Shown in pieces: positions 4,747 through 12,794 of a stretch of 21,973 nt of DNA. The notes beneath the pieces are model-generated. The model made no database searches. It saw only the letters and a program-made list of their open reading frames with translations, and was not told where the DNA came from. The stretch covers positions 1-21,973 of the forward strand of contig JBLMYQ010000003.1 of assembly GCA_050258375.1 (NCBI GenBank). The letters run 5' to 3'. Position 1 is the stretch's first letter. Every line of letters begins with the position of its first letter. Both the position numbers and the translations under genes were made by a program. This DNA comes from JBLMYQ01 sp050258375 (GTDB lineage Bacteria > Bacillota > Clostridia > Acetivibrionales > UBA4821).

Positions 4747-5152
4747 AAGACAAAAGGCGTTTGCAGATTATTACATAGAAACGAATAACGCAGTAGAAAG
4801 TTATAGAAAAACATATAAACCTAAAAGCGATAAGACAGCATTGGGAGCAGCTAACAAATTACTGAAAAACGCTGAAATCAAATTATATATAAAAGAAAGA
4901 CTAGCATCAAAGGATAAAGAGCGAATTGCAAGCCAAGACGAAGTATTAGAAAGGCTTACTGCAATAATGCGAGGAGAAGTAACAGACCAATTGGGGCTAG
5001 AAACACCTGTTAAAGAAATGGTAAAGGCTGCTGAGTTGCTAGGCAAAAGGTACAAGATATTTACTGATAAGGTTGAGCATACAGGTAAAGACGGTGACCC
5101 ACTTAATGTAATATTTAACATTCCGCGCCCGAGAGATGATAAAGATGGCTGA
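4739..5152 (+). CDS. terS: Terminase small subunit
   Basis: This is the DNA-recognition subunit of the packaging motor, which binds the viral packaging site and recruits the large subunit. It opens with the family signature (NERQKAFADYYIETNNAVES, followed by a YRKTY motif), a helix-turn-helix over residues 1-60. A helical oligomerisation region follows (AS.DEVLERLTAIMRGEV) and then a TerL-interacting tail rich in Pro/Arg/Asp. At 137 aa it is of usual length for the Terminase_2-type family of Firmicutes phages. It lies directly upstream of TerL and overlaps it by 8 bp, so translation is coupled. Assignment is firm from motif and position. Confidence 0.9.
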   Translation: MNERQKAFADYYIETNNAVESYRKTYKPKSDKTALGAANKLLKNAEIKLYIKERLASKDKERIASQDEVLERLTAIMRGEVTDQLGLETPVKEMVKAAELLGKRYKIFTDKVEHTGKDGDPLNVIFNIPRPRDDKDG

Positions 5153-6548
5153 AATAACAATACCTTATAACCCAAACAAAAAACAAGAAGTTTTCCACGA
5201 ATGCAATGCAGATGAAGCGGTATATGGAGGGGCAAAGGGCGGCGGAAAATCATGCGCATTGGTAATGGAATCTCTCGCTTATGGGTTAGAAAACTCAGGC
5301 GCAGAGATTTATTTATTTAGAGAAACTTATGACGATTTGGAAGCGAATCTAATCAAAGAATGGAAGCAAAAAGTACCTAAAGAGCTATATACATACAACG
5401 AATCAAAACATATAGCAACATTGATAAATGGAACGACAGTTAAATTTAGATATATCCGTAATTTCCAAGATGCTGAAGGATATCAAGGACGTTCAATGGA
5501 TTTTATAGGCGTAGATGAGTTAACAAAGCACGAGAAGAAATCAATTCAAGTGCTTTTATCATGTTTGAGGTCGCCAAAAGGATTTAAGCCAAGATTTAGG
5601 GCAACGTGCAACCCTGGAGGTATAGGTCATGTATGGGTAAAGACGGACTATATATTAGCAACTAAATACGGAAGAAAAACAATAATTGACCCTATAACAG
5701 GGAACAAAAGGGCATTTATTCCGGCTAAAGTATATGACAATGAAATACTTATGAAAAATGACCCTACATATGTAAAAAGGCTTGAAAATCTACCCGAAGC
5801 ACAGAAAAAGGCTTTTTTATATGGTGATTGGGATGTATTTGAAGGACAAGCATTTGAAGAATGGAATTATGATATTCATGTAGTGCAACCTTTTATTATA
5901 CCTGCACACTGGGCAAAATGGAGGTCTTGTGACAATGGATATACAGACCCATTTGCATGGTATTGGTTAGCTGTAGACGAGCAAGGCACAGTATTTATTT
6001 ACAGAGAATTTACAAGAGATTACGAAGACCCTAAAATATCATATTCAGACCAAGCAAAAAGGGTAATTGAATTATCCGGGAATGAAAATATATCAGCTAC
6101 AGTTTGCGGACATGATGCATGGAATGTACATCATTTGACAATAACTCAGTCAACACCATTAGGCAAGTCATTTGTTGATTATTATGCAGATGGCGGGTTA
6201 TATGATTGCACAAGAGCAATAACAGACAGAACCTTGAGAAAAACAACATGGCACGAGTATTTAAAACCTTATTTTGATGAGAATATTCAAAAAACAACAT
6301 CAAAGGTAAAGATATTTAGTACTTGCACAAAGTTAATAGAAACATTACCACAATTGATTATGGACGAGAAAGACCCTGAGAAAGTAAAGGATTGCACAAT
6401 AGACCATTGGTATGACGGCGCAGGATATGGACTTATATATAACCACAGCGACAGTTCATTAGCAGAAGAAGCACCAAAAGAAGAAAAGCTAATAGACAAA
6501 ATGGGATGGAATAAGCCTAAGAATAATATAAAGATGTTTGGGAGGTAG
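5145..6548 (+). CDS. terL: Terminase large subunit
   Basis: ATPase and nuclease that drives DNA into the procapsid and cuts the concatemer. Start set at ATG 5145 because GAGAG lies 9 nt upstream; an in-frame ATG at 5136 has no spacing to it. Counting from ATG 5145, Walker A is GGAKGGGKS at residues 28-36, and Walker B is FIGVDE with acidic residues D124 and E125. A coupling segment RATCNPGG follows. The C-terminal half contains the RNase H-like nuclease region (LAVDEQGTVFIYREF supplying an Asp, later GHDAWN and a late Asp-rich stretch). The length, about 467 aa, is normal. It is followed after 3 nt by the FmdB-like gene. Confidence 0.93.
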   Translation: MAEITIPYNPNKKQEVFHECNADEAVYGGAKGGGKSCALVMESLAYGLENSGAEIYLFRETYDDLEANLIKEWKQKVPKELYTYNESKHIATLINGTTVKFRYIRNFQDAEGYQGRSMDFIGVDELTKHEKKSIQVLLSCLRSPKGFKPRFRATCNPGGIGHVWVKTDYILATKYGRKTIIDPITGNKRAFIPAKVYDNEILMKNDPTYVKRLENLPEAQKKAFLYGDWDVFEGQAFEEWNYDIHVVQPFIIPAHWAKWRSCDNGYTDPFAWYWLAVDEQGTVFIYREFTRDYEDPKISYSDQAKRVIELSGNENISATVCGHDAWNVHHLTITQSTPLGKSFVDYYADGGLYDCTRAITDRTLRKTTWHEYLKPYFDENIQKTTSKVKIFSTCTKLIETLPQLIMDEKDPEKVKDCTIDHWYDGAGYGLIYNHSDSSLAEEAPKEEKLIDKMGWNKPKNNIKMFGR

Positions 6549-6551
6549 AAT

Positions 6552-6722
6552 ATGGCACTATATACTTTCATCTGCGAGAAATGCGGAGAAATAGAACTAA
6601 ATATAAGCATGAAGGATATACCGCTAAAAGAATGCCCCAAATGTGGCAGTAAGAATATACAACGTAAGTTCCGGCCAACCGTGAGTATATGGAAGTGTGA
6701 TGGGGCGTGCGGAAAAGGGTAA
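6552..6722 (+). CDS. FmdB-family-like zinc ribbon protein, 56 aa
   Basis: Starts at ATG 6552 behind GGGAGGT. The sequence MALYTFICEKCGEIE, then ECPKCGSKN, matches the two CxxC knuckles of the FmdB-type zinc ribbon; a third pair (CDGAC) lies at the C-terminus. Such proteins are often found between terminase and portal in podoviruses. Their function is unknown; a regulatory or assembly role is possible. A terminator follows immediately. Confidence 0.75.
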   Translation: MALYTFICEKCGEIELNISMKDIPLKECPKCGSKNIQRKFRPTVSIWKCDGACGKG

Positions 6723-6736
6723 ATAAATAATGATTT

Positions 6737-6760
6737 AACCACTCGAAAGGGTGGTTTTTT
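6737..6760 (+). terminator. Intrinsic terminator between zinc ribbon and portal genes
   Basis: AACCACTC (6737-6744) pairs with GGGTGGTT (6749-6756) around a GAAA tetraloop and is followed by T residues. No promoter is seen between it and the portal gene, so read-through must supply portal mRNA. Confidence 0.8.
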
Positions 6761-6783
6761 ATTGTGAAAAAGGAGTGTGAAAT

Positions 6784-8682
6784 ATGGCTAAGAATCAATC
6801 AAAAGACCAAGTATGGGATATGTCAACTAAACAAGCTAGAGAAATACAAGTCAAACGTGATTTTGGCATAGCTAAAGATGCTAAAATGCCTATAACATTA
6901 CAGTTAATACAGCTAGACGAATACTATAATAATCGTCACTATACAAAAGACCAAATAATAAACTTGGCGGCAGAAAAAGGATGGGATTTTGTTCCTCCTG
7001 TATTGCCAGACCCTTTTATATTAGTTGAAACAGGGATTGACCCATTAAGACCTGAGTTTACGTTTAAAGGTAGAGATAACAAGATTACAGAGGACAAAAT
7101 AAAAGAACGCCAAGATGTAGTCGAGTTTATCCTATACAATAATAAGATTGACGATATGATGCCCGAAAACGAACGTAATCTAAGTAAAAGCAAAAATGCA
7201 TTCTGGAAGGTAGCGTTTGATGACAAATTACAAGGTCCTGGATATATAGGCGATATAACCATAGGCAATCCTAATCCTGCAAATATATTCCCTGACCCAT
7301 CAGCTTATGACATTGATGACTGCGAATACATAATATATGCATACCGTATGCACCGCAGGCAAGCAAGAAGGGTATTTGGAGAGATAGTTGATACAGTACC
7401 CAATGACAATAATCATTCAGACACCGAGATATACGGCGGGCGTGTTGAAATAACAACAAGTGGCAGCATAACAAGCAATAACGGGAGCCAACTATATTTA
7501 GATAATAGTTTGCAGGTAATTGAATATTGGTACAAAGACGATGAGGGCGATATAGCCTGTTCAATACAGATAAATGAAACGGAAGTTAAGCATATACCTA
7601 AGTATTGGAAAAACACAGCATCGTCCGGAAATAAAATGTACCCGTTCGTAAAATACTGCAAAATACCAATGCAACAATCATTTTGGGATAAGTCAGAAAT
7701 AGAAACAATAATTGACCTGGTAGATGCGGCAGATAGGGAATTTATAACTGCTATACTGAGCGATGATTTATCAACTGGCGATATAATACTTGTCGAAGAA
7801 AACGCACTTGCAAACGGACAAACCATAAAGAATATACCTAACCAAGTAGTAACAGTAAAACAAAATAAAATGGGTTCCGTCAGAAGGCTTGGAGATATAT
7901 CAAACAATAATAATGCTTTAAATATGATTCAATTTATACATGACAAAATACAAGAGACCAATGGAAGCTTTGATTCATCTCAAGGCAAAGAGCCAACAAG
8001 GGTAACAACTGCATCAGGAATAGCGCAACTTAATGAAAAAGCAGGGAAGAGAAGCGAACTAAAAAAAGCAGATAGAAACACAGGATTTAGAAGGTTATTT
8101 GAATTATGCGACTGGACAGCGTTAGAGTTTTATACAAACGACAGATTAATAATGATACGTGGCAAAAATAACGAGCCTGATATACCATTACAATTTAATG
8201 CAAATAATCATAAAGAGTTTAATGGCAATCAGTATATGGTACAGATGGAAGATGCAGCGCAAAGAGGAATAGAAGTAACCCCGGAAATGGAAGAACAGTT
8301 TGCAGACCAAGCATCATACTTCCCGCGCATAGATGCTGAGATAATTGTATCTGATGGTGTAATTAAATCCAAGGCATTTACAGCACAGGCAACAAGTGAA
8401 GTATTAGCACAAATGGACAACCTAAACCCTGCAAAAGCAGAAGTATTAAAGAGCCAAGTTGAAACAATGGGATTGCCTAATCAAGAAGCAATTGAAGAAG
8501 GTATAGACATGACAATACAACAACAAGCGGAGCAAGGGCAGGGAATGCAAGAACAACAGCGGGAACATCCTGTAGACACGCTTTTTAAGGTGCTAAGTCC
8601 TGAACAGCAACAACAGTTTTTAAAGCTATCAAGAGAAGAACAAATTGCAATGATAAACCAGATAGTGGGAGGCAACATATGA
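6784..8682 (+). CDS. Portal protein
   Basis: Dodecameric head-vertex protein that forms the DNA channel, docks TerL and anchors the tail. Starts at ATG 6784 behind AAAAAGGAG. The 632-aa length and position after TerL fit the long podovirus portals (P22-like class). Recognisable parts are an N-terminal linker, a core with PDPFILVETGIDPLRPEFTF and FPDPSAYDIDDCEYIIY strands, and a long helical stem and crown region (DRNTGFRRLFELCDWTALEF). The C-terminus is very Gln-rich (QQQAEQGQGMQEQQREH), suggesting a barrel or disordered tail. The next start overlaps its stop (ATGA). Confidence 0.85.
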   Translation: MAKNQSKDQVWDMSTKQAREIQVKRDFGIAKDAKMPITLQLIQLDEYYNNRHYTKDQIINLAAEKGWDFVPPVLPDPFILVETGIDPLRPEFTFKGRDNKITEDKIKERQDVVEFILYNNKIDDMMPENERNLSKSKNAFWKVAFDDKLQGPGYIGDITIGNPNPANIFPDPSAYDIDDCEYIIYAYRMHRRQARRVFGEIVDTVPNDNNHSDTEIYGGRVEITTSGSITSNNGSQLYLDNSLQVIEYWYKDDEGDIACSIQINETEVKHIPKYWKNTASSGNKMYPFVKYCKIPMQQSFWDKSEIETIIDLVDAADREFITAILSDDLSTGDIILVEENALANGQTIKNIPNQVVTVKQNKMGSVRRLGDISNNNNALNMIQFIHDKIQETNGSFDSSQGKEPTRVTTASGIAQLNEKAGKRSELKKADRNTGFRRLFELCDWTALEFYTNDRLIMIRGKNNEPDIPLQFNANNHKEFNGNQYMVQMEDAAQRGIEVTPEMEEQFADQASYFPRIDAEIIVSDGVIKSKAFTAQATSEVLAQMDNLNPAKAEVLKSQVETMGLPNQEAIEEGIDMTIQQQAEQGQGMQEQQREHPVDTLFKVLSPEQQQQFLKLSREEQIAMINQIVGGNI

Positions 8683-8864
8683 AAACTATTAAAACAGTGA
8701 TCACAAAAGAATATGATGTTAATTCTGGAAAACTAATAAAACATACAGAGGTAACTACTATAGAAGGAACCAGGCACGACGACTTGTTGGGAACCAAACC
8801 ATGGAACCCATATTCACCACAAACAGCACCAAAGTTTACTTGTTGTAATGGAGGTAATGGATGA
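8679..8864 (+). CDS. Small hypothetical protein, 61 aa
   Basis: ATG overlaps the portal stop by 4 bp; a GGGAGG ribosome binding site lies just upstream. The first half looks like two strands (TIKTVITKEYDVNSGKLIKH), the second half is Pro/Thr-rich with a CC pair near the end. No family is recognised. The overlap on both sides (ATGA with portal and with the next gene) means it is translated with the portal. Confidence 0.75.
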   Translation: MKTIKTVITKEYDVNSGKLIKHTEVTTIEGTRHDDLLGTKPWNPYSPQTAPKFTCCNGGNG

Positions 8865-9166
8865 AGATACCTGATAAAGTAAAAATAGGCGGGCAAACAT
8901 TAGATGTTAAAAGGGTTGACAAAGTACAAGACGATAACCGAAATACTGACGGACTAATAATTTACGGCAAAGATTTAATTGAAATTAGGGATGATCTACA
9001 AGGCGATTATGCTGACTTTGTATTTTTGCATGAGTTATTCCATGGCATATATGAGCATTGCGGATTTGAGCAAAATGAGAACGAGATTGACAGACTAGCA
9101 AGAGCGTTGCACATGGTTATCAAAGACAATCCAGATATATTTAAGGAAGGTGAAACAAATGCTTGA
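8861..9166 (+). CDS. HExxH zinc metallopeptidase-like protein, 101 aa
   Basis: Starts at ATG 8861 after GGAGGT and overlaps the previous stop. Residues 57-61 are HELFH (zinc-binding HExxH with catalytic Glu58) in a hydrophobic helix FVFLHELFHGIYEHCG; E75 or D77 in the following helix could be the third ligand. The preceding strands (GLIIYGKDLIEIRDDL) match the minimal gluzincin-like fold of ImmA/IrrE and SprT-like phage proteins. At 101 aa it lacks any regulatory domain. Its place between portal and scaffold suggests head maturation or removal of a host factor. ImmA-type repressor cleavage is less likely away from a lysogeny module. Function is inferred. Confidence 0.75.
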   Translation: MKIPDKVKIGGQTLDVKRVDKVQDDNRNTDGLIIYGKDLIEIRDDLQGDYADFVFLHELFHGIYEHCGFEQNENEIDRLARALHMVIKDNPDIFKEGETNA

Positions 9167-9476
9167 ACAATGCCTGTTATGCCAAACTTACCTTATAAAT
9201 GGAACAGATGGCAAACAACAAATAGAATACACAGAAGAAAACAAAGCTAAATTTATAGCTGGCGAAATAACACTAGAACAACTAAACGAAACTGCTCAAA
9301 TTACATATACACGTACAAGGTTATGCCCTAATCAGGGCAACCAAAACAAGGTTAAAGATGCAGAAGGGAACGATGTATTATTGAATCCACCATGCGGTAA
9401 TTACTATGGCATACGTGGTGGAACGCTTGAAAATCCTGATGTAATAGTTGAAACCATAAAAATTATAGATAATTGA
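9159..9476 (+). CDS. Hypothetical protein with Cys pairs, 105 aa
   Basis: Start chosen at ATG 9159, eight bases after GGAAGG; a GTG at 9150 lies within that site. CLLC near the N-terminus and CPNQGN...PPCGNYYGIRGG later suggest a four-Cys metal site around a helical acidic insert. No family is recognised. It overlaps the peptidase gene by 8 bp and belongs to the portal-scaffold operon. Confidence 0.72.
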   Translation: MLEQCLLCQTYLINGTDGKQQIEYTEENKAKFIAGEITLEQLNETAQITYTRTRLCPNQGNQNKVKDAEGNDVLLNPPCGNYYGIRGGTLENPDVIVETIKIIDN

Positions 9477-9490
9477 AAGGTGGTGGGTTA

Positions 9491-9589
9491 ATGAAGAAAA
9501 AGCAGAACATTAAGATTGATAAAGGGAAGAAGGGATTTAAGAATATCAAAGCTATCATAATGCAATCAATGTTAAAGGGCAAAAAATAA
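9491..9589 (+). CDS. Very small basic protein, 32 aa
   Basis: ATG 9491 is preceded by GAAAGGTGGTGGG. The product is highly basic (MKKKQNIKIDKGKKGFKNIK, then an amphipathic helix). Its last codons form the left arm of a terminator, an economical arrangement common in phages. A nucleic-acid-binding or leader role is possible, but the ORF is short and could be chance. Confidence 0.5.
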   Translation: MKKKQNIKIDKGKKGFKNIKAIIMQSMLKGKK

Positions 9590-9600
9590 GCCCTTTTTTA
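9574..9600 (+). terminator. Intrinsic terminator
   Basis: AAAGGGC (9574-9580) and GCCCTTT (9590-9596) with a 9-nt loop and a run of T. It ends the portal-gene cluster. Confidence 0.8.
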
Positions 9601-9602
9601 AT

Positions 9603-9658
9603 GCCTATTTGTAGGCTGACTACTCGGAAAGATGAGGAATTAATAGGCTGACGAGCCT
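9603..9658 (+). repeat. Direct repeat with two alternative hairpins upstream of scaffold gene
   Basis: TAGGCTGAC occurs at 9612-9620 and 9644-9652. GCCTA (9603-9607) can pair with either copy, as can AGCCT (9654-9658). Two short hairpins are therefore possible in the 5' untranslated region of the scaffold mRNA. No promoter or known RNA family is seen. Confidence 0.4.
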
Positions 9659-9679
9659 TAATAATACGGGAGGAAATTT

Positions 9680-10426
9680 ATGTTAGATGAAAATGGAAAT
9701 GTTGTGTTCAACGAGCAAGAGAAAGTAGAAGTAGACAGACTTATAAATGAATCTGTTAATAAAGGTGTCGGAGATAGACTGTCACGTGAAGGATATTACG
9801 ACATGAAAGAAATCGTTGAAACACTCAAAGAATTTGACTTTGTCGGTACGCCTGCGGAAGTCAAAGAAGCTTTAAAAGCTCAAGCAGAAATAGTAAGAGC
9901 TAATAAAGCAGAAGCAGAAAGACAGGCGGTATTGGACTCCTTAAGGGAGGAAGCAAGAAACGAGGGAACTTCTCCCGAATTGTTGGCAGAAATTAAGTCT
10001 TTAAAGACTGAAATAGCCTCAATTAAACAGAAGGAACAAGAAGCACAAATGATAATCGAAAACCAGCGAATAGCAAATGAAAAGTGGCAGAGCCAAGAAA
10101 ACGAGTTTATTGAAAAGTACCCTAATGTTGACTTAGCAAAACTTGATAATGACGAAAAATTCATTAAGTTTGTAAAGCGTTCTAGCCCAGCATTAACCTT
10201 AGTTGAAAAATATGAGGATTATATGGAGTTGGTTGGCGGTGCTGAATCATTAGCAATGGAGAAATTCAAACTCAATTCTGAACGCTCTACCGGAAGCGGC
10301 AAGGGCGCGGGCAATGTTGGCGGAGGGACTTATGGCTTAACCGCTAAACAACAAGCCTTAGCTGATGAAAACGGAATTTCATATAAAGAATATTCCGAAA
10401 CATTAAAACAAATAAAGAGAGGATGA
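9680..10426 (+). CDS. Head scaffolding protein
   Basis: Starts at ATG 9680 behind GGGAGGAAA. The 248-aa protein is acidic and mostly coiled coil (residues about 50-145, rich in Ala, Glu, Gln and Lys), with a Gly-rich hinge (GSGKGAGNVGGGTYG) and a short basic C-terminal helix (YSETLKQIKRG) of the sort that binds capsid protein in scaffolds. Position immediately before the capsid genes supports the role: it directs procapsid assembly and leaves before or during packaging. No protease domain is visible, so it probably is not a protease-scaffold fusion. Confidence 0.8.
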   Translation: MLDENGNVVFNEQEKVEVDRLINESVNKGVGDRLSREGYYDMKEIVETLKEFDFVGTPAEVKEALKAQAEIVRANKAEAERQAVLDSLREEARNEGTSPELLAEIKSLKTEIASIKQKEQEAQMIIENQRIANEKWQSQENEFIEKYPNVDLAKLDNDEKFIKFVKRSSPALTLVEKYEDYMELVGGAESLAMEKFKLNSERSTGSGKGAGNVGGGTYGLTAKQQALADENGISYKEYSETLKQIKRG

Positions 10427-10432
10427 TAATTA

Positions 10433-11140
10433 ATGTTTGAATATGCTTATGACTTATCGGGTGTAACATATCCCGTAGAAGGTTTGCATGATGTACTTGA
10501 TGCAAACGATATTAGAAAAGGTGAACTTATAAAATTACTTGCTCCTGGTGCAAGCGTGTTAGGTGGAAGAGTAACATCTCTTACTGCTACATATACAGCA
10601 ATCGCAGGAGTAGCAGCAGAAGATAAAGTTGCTAGTGATGGCAAAGTAAAAATGAAGATTTACAAAAGCCCATCAGCTTGTTTTAGGGTTGATGCAATTG
10701 TAACTACTGCTAATGCAAATAGTGGTTCTGGAACATGGTCATCTACTGACCTTATTTCTGGCACAACTACCGGTAGTGACGACCTTCTAAATGGTGGCAA
10801 AATTAAGATTAAAACAAAAGCTACTTCAACAACATTAACCAAAAATGTAGGTGACATAATTGACATTACAGATTATGACGCTGTAAATTCTTCTGATGGC
10901 GTTATATCTGTAGCAGTTGGAACACCTATAAGCGGAGATGTAGCTTATTTATTCCCACCGATTGGCGGAAAATTCGTACTCCCTACACCTACTGATACTG
11001 ACCATAATATGGGAATAGCTATTCCGGCAGCAGGAACAGCAGCAGGAACATGTTTAGTAGTTGTTGACCATGATTATGACAATAACAAAATCATAGTCAA
11101 GATTGCTGATAATGTACATCAATTTGCAGGACATGCATAA
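10433..11140 (+). CDS. Probable head decoration or cement protein, 235 aa
   Basis: Starts at ATG 10433, 6 nt after the scaffold stop, behind AGAGGATG. The sequence is Gly/Thr/Ala-rich with many short strands and almost no helix (for example KMKIYKSPSACFRVDAIV, AVGTPISGDVAYLFPP), as expected of a beta-sandwich or barrel exposed on a capsid. Its position between scaffold and major capsid gene is typical for decoration or stabilisation proteins. No specific family is recognised. A second capsid component is the main alternative. Confidence 0.6.
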   Translation: MFEYAYDLSGVTYPVEGLHDVLDANDIRKGELIKLLAPGASVLGGRVTSLTATYTAIAGVAAEDKVASDGKVKMKIYKSPSACFRVDAIVTTANANSGSGTWSSTDLISGTTTGSDDLLNGGKIKIKTKATSTTLTKNVGDIIDITDYDAVNSSDGVISVAVGTPISGDVAYLFPPIGGKFVLPTPTDTDHNMGIAIPAAGTAAGTCLVVVDHDYDNNKIIVKIADNVHQFAGHA

Positions 11141-11158
11141 ACCGAATAACCACTAAGG

Positions 11159-11180
11159 CACTCCAAGGGGGTGTTTTTTT
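11159..11180 (+). terminator. Intrinsic terminator before the major capsid gene
   Basis: CACTCC (11159-11164) pairs with GGGGTG (11168-11173), with a short loop and seven T residues. No promoter follows, so capsid expression needs read-through or RNA processing. Confidence 0.75.
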
Positions 11181-11210
11181 AATTCTCAAAATTAGAAAGG
11201 ATGATGATAA

Positions 11211-12107
11211 ATGTTAGATGTTTTGACATGGGCAGATGATATGTACCCAATAGTACTAAAGAGATTCCAGGATAGGCTTGATAAGAGAACCGACCTTATC
11301 AAATCAGTAATCGGTTATGAACCCCTTAAAACTTCAAACCAATACGCTGATGAAGGTATGGGCGGATATGGATATGTACCTGATTATAACGGTACTGCTA
11401 TTACTGAGCTTAACCAAAAGAGAGGCTTTAAAACAACCTATACACCTAAAGAAAAAGCTGCAAAAGCAACAGTGCAGTATAAGTATGCAAAAATAGACCA
11501 ATCCGGCGAAGCTAAGAAAGCAGCCAATAAAATGGCTGATTCACTTGCGATGACACAAGTTAGAGACTTTTATAACTTGTTCGCTAAAGGGTTTAATGCT
11601 TCTATAACTGGAGCAGACGGAGTTTCATTATTCAACTCTGCGCACAAAGTAAATAATACAGATGCTGACACATTCAGCAATACTGGAACGAGTGCATTCT
11701 CGATTGCAGCTATAACAGATTCGCAGACAAAAGCACAGAGATTTAAGACCTTTGATGGTCTTGATTTTGACTGCGACTTTGACCTTTGCTTAATCGCTCC
11801 TGAACTTGAGCCAAAAGCTAAAGAGTTTTTCGGCAAAGAAGCAAAACTTATACCTGAATCTGCTGAAAATGGAGCAAACCCAGTAGCAGGAATGAAATAT
11901 GTTGTAATCAAAGGATTCACAGCTAAACAGTGGGCTGTAGCTGATTCTTTACTTCTTAAAGACTACTTAAAGATGGTTGAGATTACAGCACCTATGGTTA
12001 TTCCTAACAAACCTGATAATCCATTAATTCAAGAATACATTGGTTACATGGATTATGTAATGGGTTGGAGTGATGCAAGGGCAATTTTCGGACATAACCC
12101 AGCTTAA
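11211..12107 (+). CDS. Major capsid protein
   Basis: Main shell protein with a predicted HK97-type fold. Starts at ATG 11211 behind GAAAGGATG. The 298-aa length, position after scaffold and decoration genes, and sequence features support the call. The features are an N-arm (TWADDMYPIVLKRFQDRLDK), a Gly-rich loop (DEGMGGYGYVPDYNG), and a helix followed by FNSAHKVNN and DFDLCLIAPELEPKAKEFFG, which recall the A-domain region of Mu gpT-like and related capsids. It ends with strands (YIGYMDYVMGWSDARAIFG) typical of capsid C-termini. Flanking terminators on both sides could raise its mRNA stability. Confidence 0.85.
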   Translation: MLDVLTWADDMYPIVLKRFQDRLDKRTDLIKSVIGYEPLKTSNQYADEGMGGYGYVPDYNGTAITELNQKRGFKTTYTPKEKAAKATVQYKYAKIDQSGEAKKAANKMADSLAMTQVRDFYNLFAKGFNASITGADGVSLFNSAHKVNNTDADTFSNTGTSAFSIAAITDSQTKAQRFKTFDGLDFDCDFDLCLIAPELEPKAKEFFGKEAKLIPESAENGANPVAGMKYVVIKGFTAKQWAVADSLLLKDYLKMVEITAPMVIPNKPDNPLIQEYIGYMDYVMGWSDARAIFGHNPA

Positions 12108-12119
12108 CCTTGACAAAAC

Positions 12120-12146
12120 GGAGGGGGTAATTCCCCTCCAAATTTT
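12120..12146 (+). terminator. Terminator-like hairpin after the major capsid gene
   Basis: GGAGGGG (12120-12126) and CCCCTCC (12133-12139) form a 7-bp GC-rich stem followed by AAATTTTATT. The T-run is weaker than elsewhere, so partial termination or a 3' stabilising hairpin is likely. Confidence 0.65.
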
Positions 12147-12165
12147 ATTATAAGGAGGTAGCGAA

Positions 12166-12429
12166 ATGTCAGCATTAGACGGAAAAGGAACAAAACATCC
12201 TAATGGTATTGATGTACCAGTAGGTAAATTATTTATAGATGAAACTGCTGTAACGTCATCAGCGGCAGAACTAAATAAACTTGATGGCGCAGGAGCAGTT
12301 GTAGCAAGCGGAACAAAAGCATCACATATTGCAGATATAGCAAACGATGCTTCAGGTACAGTAATAGCAACAGCAGTTAATGCAATTATAGCAGCATTAG
12401 AAGCATTTAATATAACTGCAAATTCATAA
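12166..12429 (+). CDS. Head-fibre-like protein, 87 aa
   Basis: Starts at ATG 12166 behind AAGGAGGT. It has the motif VTSSAAELNKLDGAGAV, which recurs in phage head fibres and tail-fibre shafts, then a TKASHIADIA.. segment and a C-terminal helix NAIIAALEAFNI. At 87 aa it resembles short phi29-type head fibres or a fibre anchoring domain on its own. It probably decorates the capsid. Location directly after the capsid gene and its terminator supports a virion role. Confidence 0.65.
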   Translation: MSALDGKGTKHPNGIDVPVGKLFIDETAVTSSAAELNKLDGAGAVVASGTKASHIADIANDASGTVIATAVNAIIAALEAFNITANS

Positions 12430-12453
12430 AGGGGCGTATTAAGCCCCTTTTTA
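12428..12453 (+). terminator. Intrinsic terminator after the head-fibre gene
   Basis: AAAGGGGC (12428-12435) and GCCCCTTT (12443-12450) with a 7-nt loop and a T-run. Overlaps the gene's stop codon. Confidence 0.8.
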
Positions 12454-12486
12454 TTTTGAATATTCAACCTTAAAGGAGGTTTTAAC

Positions 12487-12780
12487 ATGGAAGCAATAAG
12501 AACAGTACAAGCAGAAGAAGTGAAAGTTATTGCTACTTTAGTAGCAACGGCGCAAAACATAACCCTAAGTGGCAGACCTTGTATGATATGCAATACAGGG
12601 GCAAACCCAATGTATGTTAATCCATTAACTACAGCAACGGCGGCAAATGGTTTTTTGATTCCGGCAGGAACAGTATTGCCAATCAAATTCACAGTATCGC
12701 CTAGCGTAAACAGCGGAAATCTTTCAGTTATAGGAACGGCAGGCGGAACAAGTTGCGCAGTAATGTTATTTGATATGTAA
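12487..12780 (+). CDS. Small beta-rich structural protein, 97 aa
   Basis: Starts at ATG 12487 behind AAAGGAGG. The sequence is beta-strand rich with Gly/Thr/Ala turns (MICNTGANPMYVNPL, FLIPAGTVLPIKFTV, NLSVIGTAGGTSC). No catalytic motif is visible. It sits between the head fibre and the adaptor, so it could be a capsid accessory or connector component. Function not recognised; the gene itself is convincing. Confidence 0.65.
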   Translation: MEAIRTVQAEEVKVIATLVATAQNITLSGRPCMICNTGANPMYVNPLTTATAANGFLIPAGTVLPIKFTVSPSVNSGNLSVIGTAGGTSCAVMLFDM

Positions 12781-12794
12781 AAGGGGGCTATGTT

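Noticed and set aside
8861..9166. ImmA-type lysogeny repressor protease
   Set aside because: No repressor, integrase or ImmR-like gene nearby, and the gene is embedded by overlaps in the portal operon. Only the HExxH fold is claimed.
9648..9676. Possible hammerhead ribozyme: CTGACGA (9648-9654) followed by GAAA (9673-9676)
   Set aside because: The bases between them (9655-9672) do not form the required stem II, and no stems I or III match, so the two motifs are probably chance.
12024..12692. 222-codon minus-strand open frame
   Set aside because: It lies opposite the capsid end, head-fibre gene and the 97-aa gene, which have strong ribosome binding sites and terminators. No ribosome binding site or family supports the minus-strand frame.
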